Part shown: piece by piece, positions 38,989 through 48,137 of the stretch | Position numbering within the stretch: the first letter of the stretch is position 1 | Layout of the letters: every line of letters begins with the position of its first letter | Source of the DNA: an uncultured Alphaproteobacteria bacterium | GTDB lineage: Bacteria > Pseudomonadota > Alphaproteobacteria > HIMB59 > GCA-002718135 | Length of the DNA: 64,000 bases | Direction of reading: 5' to 3' | Assembly: GCA_902560725.1 (NCBI GenBank) | Contig: CACEMR010000004.1 | Location: 1-64,000, forward strand | Translations under genes and position numbers: made by a program | The notes under the pieces: model-generated | Told to the model about the DNA's origin: nothing | The model's database searches: none | Seen by the model: the letters and a program-made list of their open reading frames with translations, nothing else

Positions 38989-39882
38989 TTAAAGAATATC
39001 AAATTGATTTTTTCTACTATAGGTGAAATTTGAGTTTTCTAAATTATTTAACCATTCTGAAGTTTTTTTCATACCACCAAAGGCATAAAAATGTATTTTA
39101 TTAAGCTTTGTCTTTTTATTTGTATTTATATAATCTGCCAAATCGTACATTAATTTGTCTGGCGTATTTAATGTTGCAAGCTTAGTTAAATTGAAAGCTT
39201 GTTTAGTAACAAATCTTAAAGAATTTCCAATACCACATGACCGAGCATAATTAATTAAAGTTTTGATTGATGCTGGTCCTGGTATACCAGCGTGTATTGG
39301 CAGAGTATTTCCAAGTTGATTTAAATGCTTTTCCCAATCAATAAGAGATTTAGCTTCAAAAAAAAATTGAGTAGCAAGGTACATTTCAAAATCAACATTT
39401 TTTGCAAATTCATTTTTTTGTTTAATTGCCAAATCTAAATCTTGATTAGAAATATCTGGACTTCCCTCAGGATGCCCAGCTACACCAACATTTTTAAATT
39501 TATACTTTGATAGTAAATCAGTTTTGAGCACATCCATTGAAGAAGAAATTTCACCAGCTTGATTGCCTCCTCCACCAATAATTAATATTTTAGAACATCC
39601 TGAATCAAGGGCTAGATCACCTATATATTTTTCTAGATCTTTATTATTTAAAACAGTCCTAGCTGGCAAATGTGGAATAACATCATAACCTTCCAATTTT
39701 AGTTTTTTAGCTGTCTTGACCACATTGTGAGATTTTTCATCTGGCAAATATGTTATATAAATATTATGTTTTTTGCTCAGAAATTCAGAAAAGTTGCCAT
39801 ATTTTTCATAAACATTTGGTGTAGTTTCAATGGAATATGTGTTGAGAAAATTTCTAACAATATTAATGGTTTCTTTAGACAT
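38989..39882 (-). CDS. metF: Methylenetetrahydrofolate reductase-like protein
   Basis: 297 aa from the ATG at 39882. A longer frame reaches 39927 but would overlap the divergent trhO start. The TIM-barrel MTHFR features are YVTYLPDEK-like near 43, IPHLPARTV (about 69-77), ILIIGGGGNQAGE and the family block VGVAGHPEGSPDIS (about 136-149). AFGGMKKTSEWL closes the C-terminus. It would interconvert 5-methyl- and 5,10-methylene-THF. Because it heads the fhs-sox gene set, the oxidative direction is plausible (inferred). It is shorter and more divergent than the canonical MetF. Confidence 0.75.
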   Translation of the reverse strand: MSKETINIVRNFLNTYSIETTPNVYEKYGNFSEFLSKKHNIYITYLPDEKSHNVVKTAKKLKLEGYDVIPHLPARTVLNNKDLEKYIGDLALDSGCSKILIIGGGGNQAGEISSSMDVLKTDLLSKYKFKNVGVAGHPEGSPDISNQDLDLAIKQKNEFAKNVDFEMYLATQFFFEAKSLIDWEKHLNQLGNTLPIHAGIPGPASIKTLINYARSCGIGNSLRFVTKQAFNLTKLATLNTPDKLMYDLADYINTNKKTKLNKIHFYAFGGMKKTSEWLNNLENSNFTYSRKNQFDIL

Positions 39883-39916
39883 AATTTTTAAAATATTTTT
39901 TATATTAATTAAATAA

Positions 39917-40852
39917 ATGAACAACAAATACTTTACTATAATTACTTTTTATCAATTCAAAATAATTAAAGATAAAAAAGATATCATTACTAAACTTAAA
40001 GATTTTTGTAAATTTAATAAAATAAAAGGAACGATATTGATTGCTGATGAAGGCATAAATGGAACAATAGCTGGTTTGGAGAAAAATATAAATTCATTCA
40101 TTCCATTTCTTGAAAATTTTAGCTTTGAGAAGCTTAATCTTAAACGATCAAAATACAAGTATATGCCATTTCAAAAACTTAAAATTAGAAATAAAAATGA
40201 AATAGTGACATTAAGAACTAAATTTTCTGATCCTACAAAAATATCTGGGGAAAAAATTAAATATAGTGAGTGGAACAAACTAATAAAAAACAAAGAGACT
40301 ATTGTGATTGATGTAAGAAATGAATTTGAGGTTAAAATAGGATCTTTTGAAGGGGCAATTAATCCACAAACCAAAAGTTTCACTGATTTCAAATCTTTTG
40401 TTCAAAAAAAATTAAATAAATCTAAAGATAAAAAAATTGCTATGTTTTGCACTGGTGGTATTAGGTGTGAAAAAGCTTCATCCTATATGATGATGAAAGG
40501 TTTTAAAAATGTTGCTCAGTTAGACGGAGGCATACTAAAGTATTTAGAAAAAACTCCAAAAAAAAATTCAATGTGGAATGGTGAATGTTTTGTATTTGAT
40601 GGAAGAGTGTCTTTGAAAAATGAATTGAAAGATGGAACATATAAACTTTGTCATGCTTGTCGATTACCGATTAGCAATAAAGATACTTATTCTAAATATT
40701 ATAACCCAGGTGTATCTTGTCATAATTGTTTTGATAAAACTTCTGATGAAAAGAAAAAAAACTTAGTTGAAAGAAACAGACAAATTAAACTTGATAAAAA
40801 AAGAGGAAATTTTAACCGTTTTATTAAGCAGTCAATTTCTGATTATGAATAA
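39917..40852 (+). CDS. trhO: tRNA uridine(34) hydroxylase TrhO
   Basis: 311 aa. An acylphosphatase-like N-terminus (GTILIADEGINGTIAG, about 37-52) is followed by a rhodanese domain (IDVRNEFEVKIGSFEGAI, about 131-148; active Cys in CTGGIRCEKASSYM, near 180) and a Cys-rich C-terminus with CHACRLPIS and GVSCHNCF. TrhO (YceA family) makes 5-hydroxyuridine at wobble position 34 of tRNAs. Length fits. Confidence 0.92.
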   Translation: MNNKYFTIITFYQFKIIKDKKDIITKLKDFCKFNKIKGTILIADEGINGTIAGLEKNINSFIPFLENFSFEKLNLKRSKYKYMPFQKLKIRNKNEIVTLRTKFSDPTKISGEKIKYSEWNKLIKNKETIVIDVRNEFEVKIGSFEGAINPQTKSFTDFKSFVQKKLNKSKDKKIAMFCTGGIRCEKASSYMMMKGFKNVAQLDGGILKYLEKTPKKNSMWNGECFVFDGRVSLKNELKDGTYKLCHACRLPISNKDTYSKYYNPGVSCHNCFDKTSDEKKKNLVERNRQIKLDKKRGNFNRFIKQSISDYE

Positions 40853-40893
40853 ATAATACTTTATTTCATATAATTATTCTGTATAGACACCTC

Positions 40894-41088
40894 ATGGCAA
40901 AAAAAACTTCATTCGCTCTTAAACAATTAGTTCCTGAAGAAAATCCAAAAACAGGAACCAAGTATATTATAAGAAAACCAACAAAAGGATTGAAAGTTGC
41001 TGAAAAGCTTAGAATGAAAAAATATGATCCTGTGTTAAAAAAACACGTTTGGTTTGTAGAAAAAAAAATGCCTCCTCATAGTAAATAA
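40894..41088 (+). CDS. rpmG: Ribosomal protein bL33
   Basis: 64 aa, part of the large subunit. The C-terminal KLRMKKYDPVLKKHVWFVEKK (about 38-58) is the bL33 core. The N-terminal half (LVPEENPKTGTKYIIRKP) is unlike the usual alphaproteobacterial IKIRLNSTAGTG-type start, so this is a divergent member. It ends in PPHSK rather than near KIK. Confidence 0.85.
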   Translation: MAKKTSFALKQLVPEENPKTGTKYIIRKPTKGLKVAEKLRMKKYDPVLKKHVWFVEKKMPPHSK

Positions 41089-41134
41089 TAGATTTACCTC
41101 TTTAATTTATTCTAAATTAACATAATTTAAATTA

Positions 41135-42556
41135 ATGACAATCACTTATGGTATTCATTGGTTTAGGCAAGATTTACGATTAAAAAAAAATCCATCTATA
41201 TTATCACTATCAAATAAAGTAGATCAAATAATTCCAATTTATATTTTTGATTCAAATCAAAGAATTGGATCAACATCCAAATGGTGGTTAGAAGAATCTT
41301 TAATTAGTTTATCTCATTCAATCAAAAAGCATAATGGCAAACTGAATATTTTTTCTGGCGATCCGGAAAAAATTATATGTTCAATTTTAAAAAACTCAAA
41401 TGTTAAATGTTTATCTTGGAATAGATTATATGATCCATATTCAATTAAAAGAGATACTAAAATTAAATCTTTAGTTACTTCATTTAAAAAAGAATGCGAC
41501 TCGCACAATGGATATCTTTTAAACGAACCTTGGAATATTAAAAATAAAAGTGGAACTTTTTTTAAAGTATTTACTCCTTACTGGCGATACTGTGATGAAG
41601 TACTAAAGCAAAAAGATTATAAATTTAAAAAAATAAAAATAAACTACGCTAATTCAAAATTTAAAAATGAAATAACTATACATGATTTAAATCTAACAAA
41701 CAAAAAAGATAAATGGATAAAAAAAATTGAAAAATATTGGATACCTGGTGAAAGTAATGCAAAATTACAATTAAAAAATTATATTTCAGAAAAAGCAAAT
41801 AACTATTCTATTGGAAGAGATAGACCCGATAAAAATTTAACTTCAAAATTATCACCTTATCTTCATTTTGGAGAAATATCTGTTTTGGAAGTATATGATA
41901 CAGTTAATAATGAAAAAAAAATTAATTCTGAAAATAAAAAAAAATTTCTAGCTGAACTTGGTTGGAGAGATTTTTCTTATAATCTTTTGTTTCATTATCC
42001 AGATATGACCCAAAAACCTATACAAACTAAATTTAATAAATTTCCATGGATAAAAAATGCTAAAAATTTATCATTATGGCATAACGGTAAAACTGGTATT
42101 CCAATTGTTGATGCTGGAATGAGACAGCTATATAAAACAGGCTGGATGCATAATAGGGTAAGAATGATTGTAGGCTCATTTTTAACAAAAAATTTATTGT
42201 TACATTGGAAAAATGGAGAAGAGTGGTTTTTTGATACTTTAGTTGACGCAGACGTTGGTTCGAATTCTGCAGGTTGGCAATGGATTTCTGGTTGTGGTGC
42301 TGATGCAAGTCCATATTTTAGAATTTTTAACCCAATATTGCAGGGTCAAAAATTTGATCCAGAAGGTGATTATGTAAAAGAATTTGTTCCTGAGTTGATT
42401 AATATTCCAAAAAAATATATCCATAATCCCTGGGAAATGTCAAAGGACGATCAAAAAAAATATAATTTTGAGATTGGTACTTCATATCCATTTCCAATGG
42501 TAGATTTAAAAGAAACAAGAAATAGAGCATTAGCAGCATTTAAAACTATTAGTTGA
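41135..42556 (+). CDS. phrB: Deoxyribodipyrimidine photolyase
   Basis: 473 aa. An N-terminal antenna domain (GIHWFRQDLRLKKNPSI, about 6-22) and a C-terminal FAD domain with FLAELGWRDFSYNLLFHYPD (about 271-290), GIPIVDAGMRQLYKTGWMHNRVRM (about 321-344), DADVGSNSAGWQWISGCGAD (about 369-388) and SPYFRIFNP are all present. It repairs UV-induced cyclobutane dimers with light. It heads a five-gene cluster of membrane-lipid genes. Confidence 0.95.
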   Translation: MTITYGIHWFRQDLRLKKNPSILSLSNKVDQIIPIYIFDSNQRIGSTSKWWLEESLISLSHSIKKHNGKLNIFSGDPEKIICSILKNSNVKCLSWNRLYDPYSIKRDTKIKSLVTSFKKECDSHNGYLLNEPWNIKNKSGTFFKVFTPYWRYCDEVLKQKDYKFKKIKINYANSKFKNEITIHDLNLTNKKDKWIKKIEKYWIPGESNAKLQLKNYISEKANNYSIGRDRPDKNLTSKLSPYLHFGEISVLEVYDTVNNEKKINSENKKKFLAELGWRDFSYNLLFHYPDMTQKPIQTKFNKFPWIKNAKNLSLWHNGKTGIPIVDAGMRQLYKTGWMHNRVRMIVGSFLTKNLLLHWKNGEEWFFDTLVDADVGSNSAGWQWISGCGADASPYFRIFNPILQGQKFDPEGDYVKEFVPELINIPKKYIHNPWEMSKDDQKKYNFEIGTSYPFPMVDLKETRNRALAAFKTIS

Positions 42557-42557
42557 T

Positions 42558-43853
42558 GTGAGAGAAAAAATAGCAATTATTGGTTCCGGCATTTCAGGAA
42601 TAAGTGCAGCATACCTATTGTCTTCTAAATATGATGTTTGTTTATTTGAAAAAAATAATAGATTGGGAGGACATACAAGAACTATTTATGTTGAAGAATT
42701 AACAAAGACAATTCCAGTCGATACAGGATTTATTGTATTCAATGAAAACAATTATCCAGATTTAACTAATTTTTTTAAATTAATTGATGTGAAATACAAA
42801 AATTCAGATATGTCTTTTGCTGTCTCAAATCAAGACCCTCTAATTGAATATAGTGGTAAAAATATCTTTTCTCTTTTTTGTAATTTTAGAAATCTATTTT
42901 CATTAAGGTTTTATAAAATGTTATTTGAAATAAGAAAACTTTATTTATTGTGTAACAGCTTGAATGTTAGTGATTTAGAACAAACTAAAACGTTAAATGA
43001 TTTTTTAAAAACTAATAATTTTTCAACTTATCTAATAAATTATCATATTTTACCTATGATATCATCTATATGGTCCAGCAATATAAGTGATGTAAAAAAT
43101 TTTCCTCTCATAACATTCATAAATTTTTTTAAAAATCATGCTTTATTTAATTTAAAAAAAAGACCTCAATGGAAATACGTAGAAGGTGGAAGTAACGAAT
43201 ATATAAAAAAAATTATTAATAAAAATGTTTTTGAGTATGAAACAAACTTCAAAATTAAAAAAATTCTTAGAGAAAATAATAAAATTAAAATAGAAGATGA
43301 TAAAAATAATATATTAGAATTTCATAAAGTAATATTCGCAATTCATGGTAATCAAGTATTGGATATTTTGGAAAAACCGACACAAGAAGAAGTAAAAATA
43401 TTTTCACAGTTTAAATATTCAACTAATTCAGCAATACTCCACTACGATCAATCTTTAATGCCTAAATCAAAAATAGCTTGGTCAAGTTGGAATTTTTTAA
43501 ATAAATCATCATCTTCTAAATTTACTTTAACTTATTGGATGAATCTCTTGCAAAAATTACCATCTAAACAAAATTATTTTGTAACCGTTAATCCTTATAA
43601 AAAGCCTAAAAATATAATTAATGAAACAACATTTGATCATCCAATATATACTACAGATACTATTTTAGCTCAAAAAAATGTTATGGAAATTCAAGGAAAG
43701 AATAATACTTTTTTCTGTGGAGCTTACCTCGGATATGGTTTTCATGAAGACGGTATTCAATCATCTTCTTATATTTGTAAATTATTACATTGCGATTTAC
43801 CTTGGAAGAGAGAGAAAAATTTTTATAATAGATTGCAAATTAATTTTGAATGA
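42558..43853 (+). CDS. FAD-dependent amine-oxidase-like protein (lipid cluster)
   Basis: 431 aa, starting at GTG one base after phrB. The dinucleotide fold IAIIGSGISGISAAYLLSSKYDVCLFEKNNRLGGHTRT (first 40 residues) is clear, with the VDTGFIVFNENNYP and GAYLGYGFHEDGI blocks typical of the amine-oxidase/desaturase-like proteins beside cfa genes. In Rhodobacter similar proteins belong to the singlet-oxygen (RpoE/ChrR) response and to furan-fatty-acid synthesis. The exact reaction here is inferred. Confidence 0.8.
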   Translation: MREKIAIIGSGISGISAAYLLSSKYDVCLFEKNNRLGGHTRTIYVEELTKTIPVDTGFIVFNENNYPDLTNFFKLIDVKYKNSDMSFAVSNQDPLIEYSGKNIFSLFCNFRNLFSLRFYKMLFEIRKLYLLCNSLNVSDLEQTKTLNDFLKTNNFSTYLINYHILPMISSIWSSNISDVKNFPLITFINFFKNHALFNLKKRPQWKYVEGGSNEYIKKIINKNVFEYETNFKIKKILRENNKIKIEDDKNNILEFHKVIFAIHGNQVLDILEKPTQEEVKIFSQFKYSTNSAILHYDQSLMPKSKIAWSSWNFLNKSSSSKFTLTYWMNLLQKLPSKQNYFVTVNPYKKPKNIINETTFDHPIYTTDTILAQKNVMEIQGKNNTFFCGAYLGYGFHEDGIQSSSYICKLLHCDLPWKREKNFYNRLQINFE

Positions 43854-44623
43854 TTTCTCAAATATTATTATCTAGTATTATACATAAAAGATTTATTCCA
43901 TTTAAACACACATTGAAATATGAGGTACCAAGTCTTTTTATTAATTTGGATAATCTTGATCAATTAAGTAAAAACTATAAACTTTTTTCATTAAACTCTT
44001 TCAATCTTTTTTCTATATATGAAAATGATCATGGATATAGAGACAAAAGGTCAATAAAGACATTCGTTAAAGATTCCCTCTCTAAATTTAATATTAAATA
44101 TAAACATCTTAATATAATGATATTATGTTTTCCAAGAATATTTGGATATGTATTTGATCCTTTATCAATTATCTATTGTTATGATGATAAAAAGTTAATA
44201 TCTATTTTCTATGAAGTCAAAAATACGACTAATGAACAACACACCTATATTTTTAAAGGAAATGTAAATTTTGAAGATTTTAAATTATCTCATGAATGTG
44301 CTAAACAGTTTTATGTATCTCCATTCATAGAAATGGAGGCAAATTATAAATTTTTTAATCGAATGAAAAAAGATAAAATAAATATTAATATTGATCTTTA
44401 TGATAAAAATAATAAAAAAGTTCTAACAGCTTCTCAGCATGGTAAATTTATAGATTTTAACTCAACAAATATGCTTAAATTTTTATATTTTAATCCACTT
44501 TTAGGTTTTAAGGTAATGGCAGGAATTCTTTATGAGTCTTTAAAAATAATTTATAAAGGTGGTAAATATTACGCACGAAAAAAGAAACCAAATGATACAG
44601 TTAGTTTTGAAGGTAATTTTTAA
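43850..44623 (+). CDS. DUF1365 protein
   Basis: 257 aa. DUF1365 hallmarks: IIHKRFIPFKHTLKYEVPSL (about 10-29), the FPRIFGYVFDPLSIIYCYD block (about 93-111), FYEVKNTTNEQHTYIF and KQFYVSPFIEMEANY. It overlaps the preceding flavoprotein by four bases and abuts the next gene directly. The family is nearly always found with the flavoprotein and cfa genes; its activity is not established. Confidence 0.88.
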   Translation: MISQILLSSIIHKRFIPFKHTLKYEVPSLFINLDNLDQLSKNYKLFSLNSFNLFSIYENDHGYRDKRSIKTFVKDSLSKFNIKYKHLNIMILCFPRIFGYVFDPLSIIYCYDDKKLISIFYEVKNTTNEQHTYIFKGNVNFEDFKLSHECAKQFYVSPFIEMEANYKFFNRMKKDKININIDLYDKNNKKVLTASQHGKFIDFNSTNMLKFLYFNPLLGFKVMAGILYESLKIIYKGGKYYARKKKPNDTVSFEGNF

Positions 44624-45817
44624 ATGAATTTTTTTAAAACAAATTTAGATAAAACTTTTGAAAAATTATTAGTAAACTTTTTATCTAAAATTCGATACGG
44701 AAAATTAATAGTTCAATTTCCTACTGGTGAGGAGAGAGTTTTTGTTGGAAAAGAGCAGGATATATCTGCAAGTATCAAAATTTATAATTATAATTTTCTA
44801 AATTTAATTTTTAAAAAAGGTTCTGTAGGTTTTGCAGAAGCTTATATGAATGGTTACTTTTCAAGCACAGATTTAACTAATTTATTACTACTTTCTCACA
44901 AAAATGAGAGTTATTTTTTACAAAGTATAAATACTAATCTTTTTTTTGCAACCTTTGCCAAATTAAAACATTTTTTTAATAACAATTCAAAATCACAAAG
45001 TAAAAAAAACATTAAATATCATTATGATTTAGGAAATAATTTTTACGAAAAGTGGTTAGATAAGACCATGACCTATTCTTCAGCTCTATTTGATCATAAG
45101 AATACAAATTTATCAGATGCACAATTTAACAAATATAGAAAAATTGCTGAAACTTTATCTTTAGACTCAAATTCTAAAACTTTAGAAATTGGATGCGGAT
45201 GGGGCGGTTTTTCAGCATTTGTTGCGAAAAATTACAATTGCTCAGTTGATGCAATAACTATTTCTAAGGAACAATACGAATATGCCTCTGAAAAAATTCA
45301 AAATGAAGGTTTGTCTGAAAAAGTATCAGTTATATTTTCAGATTATAGAGATATCAAAAAAAAATATTCTAATATTGTTTCAATTGAAATGTTTGAAGCA
45401 GTTGGAAAAAAATACTGGCATAATTACTTTGATACAATTCACAATTCTCTTAACGATGGTGGTATGGCTGCACTACAAGTCATTACAATTGATGAAAAAA
45501 AGTCTAAAGATTATCAAAACAGACCAGATTTTATTCAACAATATATTTTTCCAGGTGGAATGCTTCCAACTAAAAAACAATTTGAATATTCTGCAAAACA
45601 CGTTGGGCTAAAATGTATTGAAAATTTAAGCTTCGGTGGTTCTTATGCAAAAACACTAAAAATGTGGAACAAACAATTTCAAAAATCTTGGAATGATTTA
45701 TCAAAGTTTGGTTTTGATATTAAATTTAAAAGAATGTGGGAATTTTATTTCTCTTATTGTGAAACAGGTTTTTCAAATAGTTCTACTGATGTTTCTCATT
45801 TTTTAATTCAAAAATAG
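44624..45817 (+). CDS. cfa: Cyclopropane-fatty-acid synthase family methyltransferase
   Basis: 397 aa. SAM fold LEIGCGWGGFSAFVAKNYNC (about 187-206); KYHYDLGNNFYEKWLDKTMTYSSALF (about 131-156); QQYIFPGGMLPT and the C-terminal WEFYFSYCETGF. It adds a methylene or methyl group to unsaturated phospholipid acyl chains. It could be a true cyclopropane synthase or the methylase of furan-fatty-acid synthesis; the cluster does not decide. Confidence 0.9.
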   Translation: MNFFKTNLDKTFEKLLVNFLSKIRYGKLIVQFPTGEERVFVGKEQDISASIKIYNYNFLNLIFKKGSVGFAEAYMNGYFSSTDLTNLLLLSHKNESYFLQSINTNLFFATFAKLKHFFNNNSKSQSKKNIKYHYDLGNNFYEKWLDKTMTYSSALFDHKNTNLSDAQFNKYRKIAETLSLDSNSKTLEIGCGWGGFSAFVAKNYNCSVDAITISKEQYEYASEKIQNEGLSEKVSVIFSDYRDIKKKYSNIVSIEMFEAVGKKYWHNYFDTIHNSLNDGGMAALQVITIDEKKSKDYQNRPDFIQQYIFPGGMLPTKKQFEYSAKHVGLKCIENLSFGGSYAKTLKMWNKQFQKSWNDLSKFGFDIKFKRMWEFYFSYCETGFSNSSTDVSHFLIQK

Positions 45818-45819
45818 AA

Positions 45820-46332
45820 ATGCAAAAACTAAAAGTATTTTTAGTCTTAACTGGCTATCAAATAACTTGGTTAGCCTGTGTATTCGGTGAAACAAAATTT
45901 TCTTATCCTATGATGGGCTTCTGGGTTGGAATTATTTTCCTATTAAGTTATTTTTATTTTAATCATAATAAACAAAAATTTATTAAGATATCACTCTTGA
46001 TTTCAGTTCCAGGATATATTTTTGATACATTGTTGGTTTATTTTCAAATATATGACTTTGAAACTATTACTAAACTTGGCACTTTGCCATTATGGATGAT
46101 TGTTTTGTGGTTAAGTTTTAGTACTCTTTTTGATGAAATTCTTTCGTTTTTCAAAAGTTATAAAATTTTAGGAATTATTTTAAGTGGAATTTTAGGGCCT
46201 TTAACCTATTATATTGGCGAATCCATTGGAGTTATAAAAATATATAATTTTCAGGTTTTCATTATTTCAATGATATTATTTTGGATGATGTTGATGATCT
46301 ACTATCTAAATTACGTTGTAAAAACTGATTAG
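45820..46332 (+). CDS. DUF2878 membrane protein
   Basis: 170 aa with five or six hydrophobic helices. Family features include YQITWLACVFG (about 13-23), LPLWMIVLWLSFSTLFDE (about 88-105) and GPLTYYIGESIGV (about 125-137). DUF2878 proteins accompany cfa and DUF1365 genes in many proteobacteria, with no assigned activity. It begins two bases after cfa and its end overlaps the convergent trcR by four bases. Confidence 0.85.
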   Translation: MQKLKVFLVLTGYQITWLACVFGETKFSYPMMGFWVGIIFLLSYFYFNHNKQKFIKISLLISVPGYIFDTLLVYFQIYDFETITKLGTLPLWMIVLWLSFSTLFDEILSFFKSYKILGIILSGILGPLTYYIGESIGVIKIYNFQVFIISMILFWMMLMIYYLNYVVKTD

Positions 46333-46871
46333 CTGTCTTGATCTACTTTTTTTGTTCTTGTGCGATTTAATGTTCTTTCTAGATCTTTATATGAACACAA
46401 ACCAACATCCATTGGACTTTTAGTTTCTAGAACTGCTTCCCTGTAAGTTCCATTTCTAATAGCATCAACCGTGTTTTTTGTAGAACCAGTTAGCTTAGCT
46501 ATTTGTGAGCTGGTCAACTCCGTTGGATATCTTTTAATTAACCACAAAATAGCATATGGCTTTTCCTGTCTTAAAGAAAGAGGAGTGTACTTCGTGTCTT
46601 TCTTTCTAGGAGGTAAGTCTTCAATAATCGTAGATTTTATAAGTGTTAAAGATGCATTTTCATCTTTTTCACATCTTTCGATTTCTACTTTAGTCAATTG
46701 ATTATTATCTATTGGATCATAACCTCTCATACCTACAGCGACGTCACCATCAGCAATGCCTTGAACTTCTAGTTCATGTAAACCACAAAATTCAGCAATT
46801 TGATTAAAAGTAAGAGCAGTATTTTCTACTAGCCATATTGCTGTAGCCTTTGGCATTAGTGGATATTTCAT
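46329..46871 (-). CDS. trcR: DUF1013/TrcR-type cell-cycle regulator
   Basis: 180 aa from the ATG at 46871, which has a strong AAGGGG ribosome site; the ATG seven codons upstream is less likely. The alphaproteobacterial DUF1013 signature is MPKATAIWLVENTALTFNQIAEFCGLHELEVQGIADG (about 5-41), followed by GMRGYDPI, the LPPRKKDTKYTPLSLRQEKP stretch and a second helix-turn-helix-like unit LTSSQIAKLTGSTKNTVDAIR. Members are DNA-binding cell-cycle transcription factors. It is a good taxonomic marker. Confidence 0.88.
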   Translation of the reverse strand: MKYPLMPKATAIWLVENTALTFNQIAEFCGLHELEVQGIADGDVAVGMRGYDPIDNNQLTKVEIERCEKDENASLTLIKSTIIEDLPPRKKDTKYTPLSLRQEKPYAILWLIKRYPTELTSSQIAKLTGSTKNTVDAIRNGTYREAVLETKSPMDVGLCSYKDLERTLNRTRTKKVDQDS

Positions 46872-46924
46872 ATTTTTCCCCTTATAATACAAAAATTTAA
46901 TATAGATATAAAATAATACTTTAT

Positions 46925-47110
46925 ATGACTGATTTTTTTGAAATTGATGAAAAAAATAAAACTATTAAAATTCTAAATTTGGATGAATTTAGTATTGAAG
47001 ATCTAAGCAAATATTTAAAAGAACTTAATAAAGAAATAGAAAGGGTTAAATTTGAAGTGCAAAAAAAAGTTAGCGTGAAAAAAGATGCTGAAGAATTTTT
47101 TAAGAAATAA
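46925..47110 (+). CDS. DUF1192 small protein
   Basis: 61 aa. The alphaproteobacterial DUF1192 pattern is an acidic start, the FSIEDLSKYLKELNKEIERVK coiled coil and the terminal DAEEFFKK. Function unknown. It is divergent from trcR and convergent with rpmE, with its stop directly adjacent. Confidence 0.8.
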   Translation: MTDFFEIDEKNKTIKILNLDEFSIEDLSKYLKELNKEIERVKFEVQKKVSVKKDAEEFFKK

Positions 47111-47335
47111 TTATTTTATTTTTAGGCCTTTAAAACGTTTCTGAAATCTTGCAACTTGACCTTCGGTTTCATTTAAACTGGATTTCCCACCAGTCCAAGC
47201 AGGATGAGATTTTGAATCAATATCTAACTTTAATGTATCAGACTCCTTACCCCATGTAGAACGAGTTTTGAAGGTTGATCCATCTGTCATCACAACATTA
47301 ATTTCATGGTAATTTGGATGTATTTTTTTTTTCAT
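47111..47335 (-). CDS. rpmE: Ribosomal protein bL31
   Basis: 74 aa. [41 protein letters not shown] and the RFQKRFKGL ending match bL31 of alphaproteobacteria, the form without the zinc-binding cysteines. Part of the large subunit, at the intersubunit bridge. Confidence 0.95.
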   Translation of the reverse strand: MKKKIHPNYHEINVVMTDGSTFKTRSTWGKESDTLKLDIDSKSHPAWTGGKSSLNETEGQVARFQKRFKGLKIK

Positions 47336-47360
47336 TTTTTTGCTTATATTTAATTACTGT

Positions 47361-48137
47361 TTAAAGTAAAGAGAGTTTTTTTTCTAAATCTTCATGAATT
47401 TTATTGTTTGAAGCTAATATTTCTCTTGATTCTATTGACCAGTTTTCTCCATTCACTCTAGATGTTTTCCCCCCAGCTTCTTTAACCATTAACACTCCTG
47501 AGGAAATATCCCATAAATTTATATCTTTTTCCCAAAAACCATCGAGTTTACCAGCGGCAACATATGCTAGATCCAATGCAGCAGAACCTAATCTTCTAAT
47601 TCCAGCTGTTGATTTTAAAATTTGATCAATTTCTGCAAGGTAATTATTATAAGTTCTCTTACCAAAAGGTAATCCTGTTCCAATAAGACAATCAGATAAT
47701 ATTGATCTGTTAGAAACTCTCAGTCTTTTATTATTACACCAAGCACCTTTTCCTTTAGATGACCAAAAAAATTCGTTCAATATAGGGTTATATATTATAC
47801 CTTCAGTTATTTCATCGTTAGATATTTTAGCAATTACAATACTAACATGTGGTATACCATGAATAAAATTTGAAGTACCATCAATAGGATCAATTATAAT
47901 TATATTTTCATCACCTTTTATTTCACCAGCTTCTTCAGAAATATAAGTATAATCTGGATAATAATATTTAAGAGTTTCTAACAAATTTTTTTCAACCTTT
48001 AAATCTGCATTTGTAACAAAGTCACCAATACTTTTTGAATGTATTTGTAAGTTTTCTATTTCACCGAAGTCTCTCGTTAAAATTTTACCTGCTTTTCTTG
48101 CAGCTTTTTCAAAAATATTAATTATTGCAGGCTGCAT
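47361..48137 (-). CDS. suhB: Inositol-monophosphatase family protein SuhB
   Basis: 258 aa. Metal-binding motifs: EEAGE (about 69), DPIDGTSNFIHGIPH (about 82-96), and LWDISSGVLMVKEAGG (about 206-221). It hydrolyses inositol phosphates, and in many bacteria helps ribosomal RNA antitermination. Its ATG overlaps the efp stop by one base, so translation is coupled. Confidence 0.93.
   Translation of the reverse strand: MQPAIINIFEKAARKAGKILTRDFGEIENLQIHSKSIGDFVTNADLKVEKNLLETLKYYYPDYTYISEEAGEIKGDENIIIIDPIDGTSNFIHGIPHVSIVIAKISNDEITEGIIYNPILNEFFWSSKGKGAWCNNKRLRVSNRSILSDCLIGTGLPFGKRTYNNYLAEIDQILKSTAGIRRLGSAALDLAYVAAGKLDGFWEKDINLWDISSGVLMVKEAGGKTSRVNGENWSIESREILASNNKIHEDLEKKLSLL

Noticed and set aside
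39883-39927. Fifteen-codon upstream extension of the MetF-like gene
   Set aside because: It would overlap the divergent trhO start, and MSKETINIV at 39882 is the natural N-terminus.
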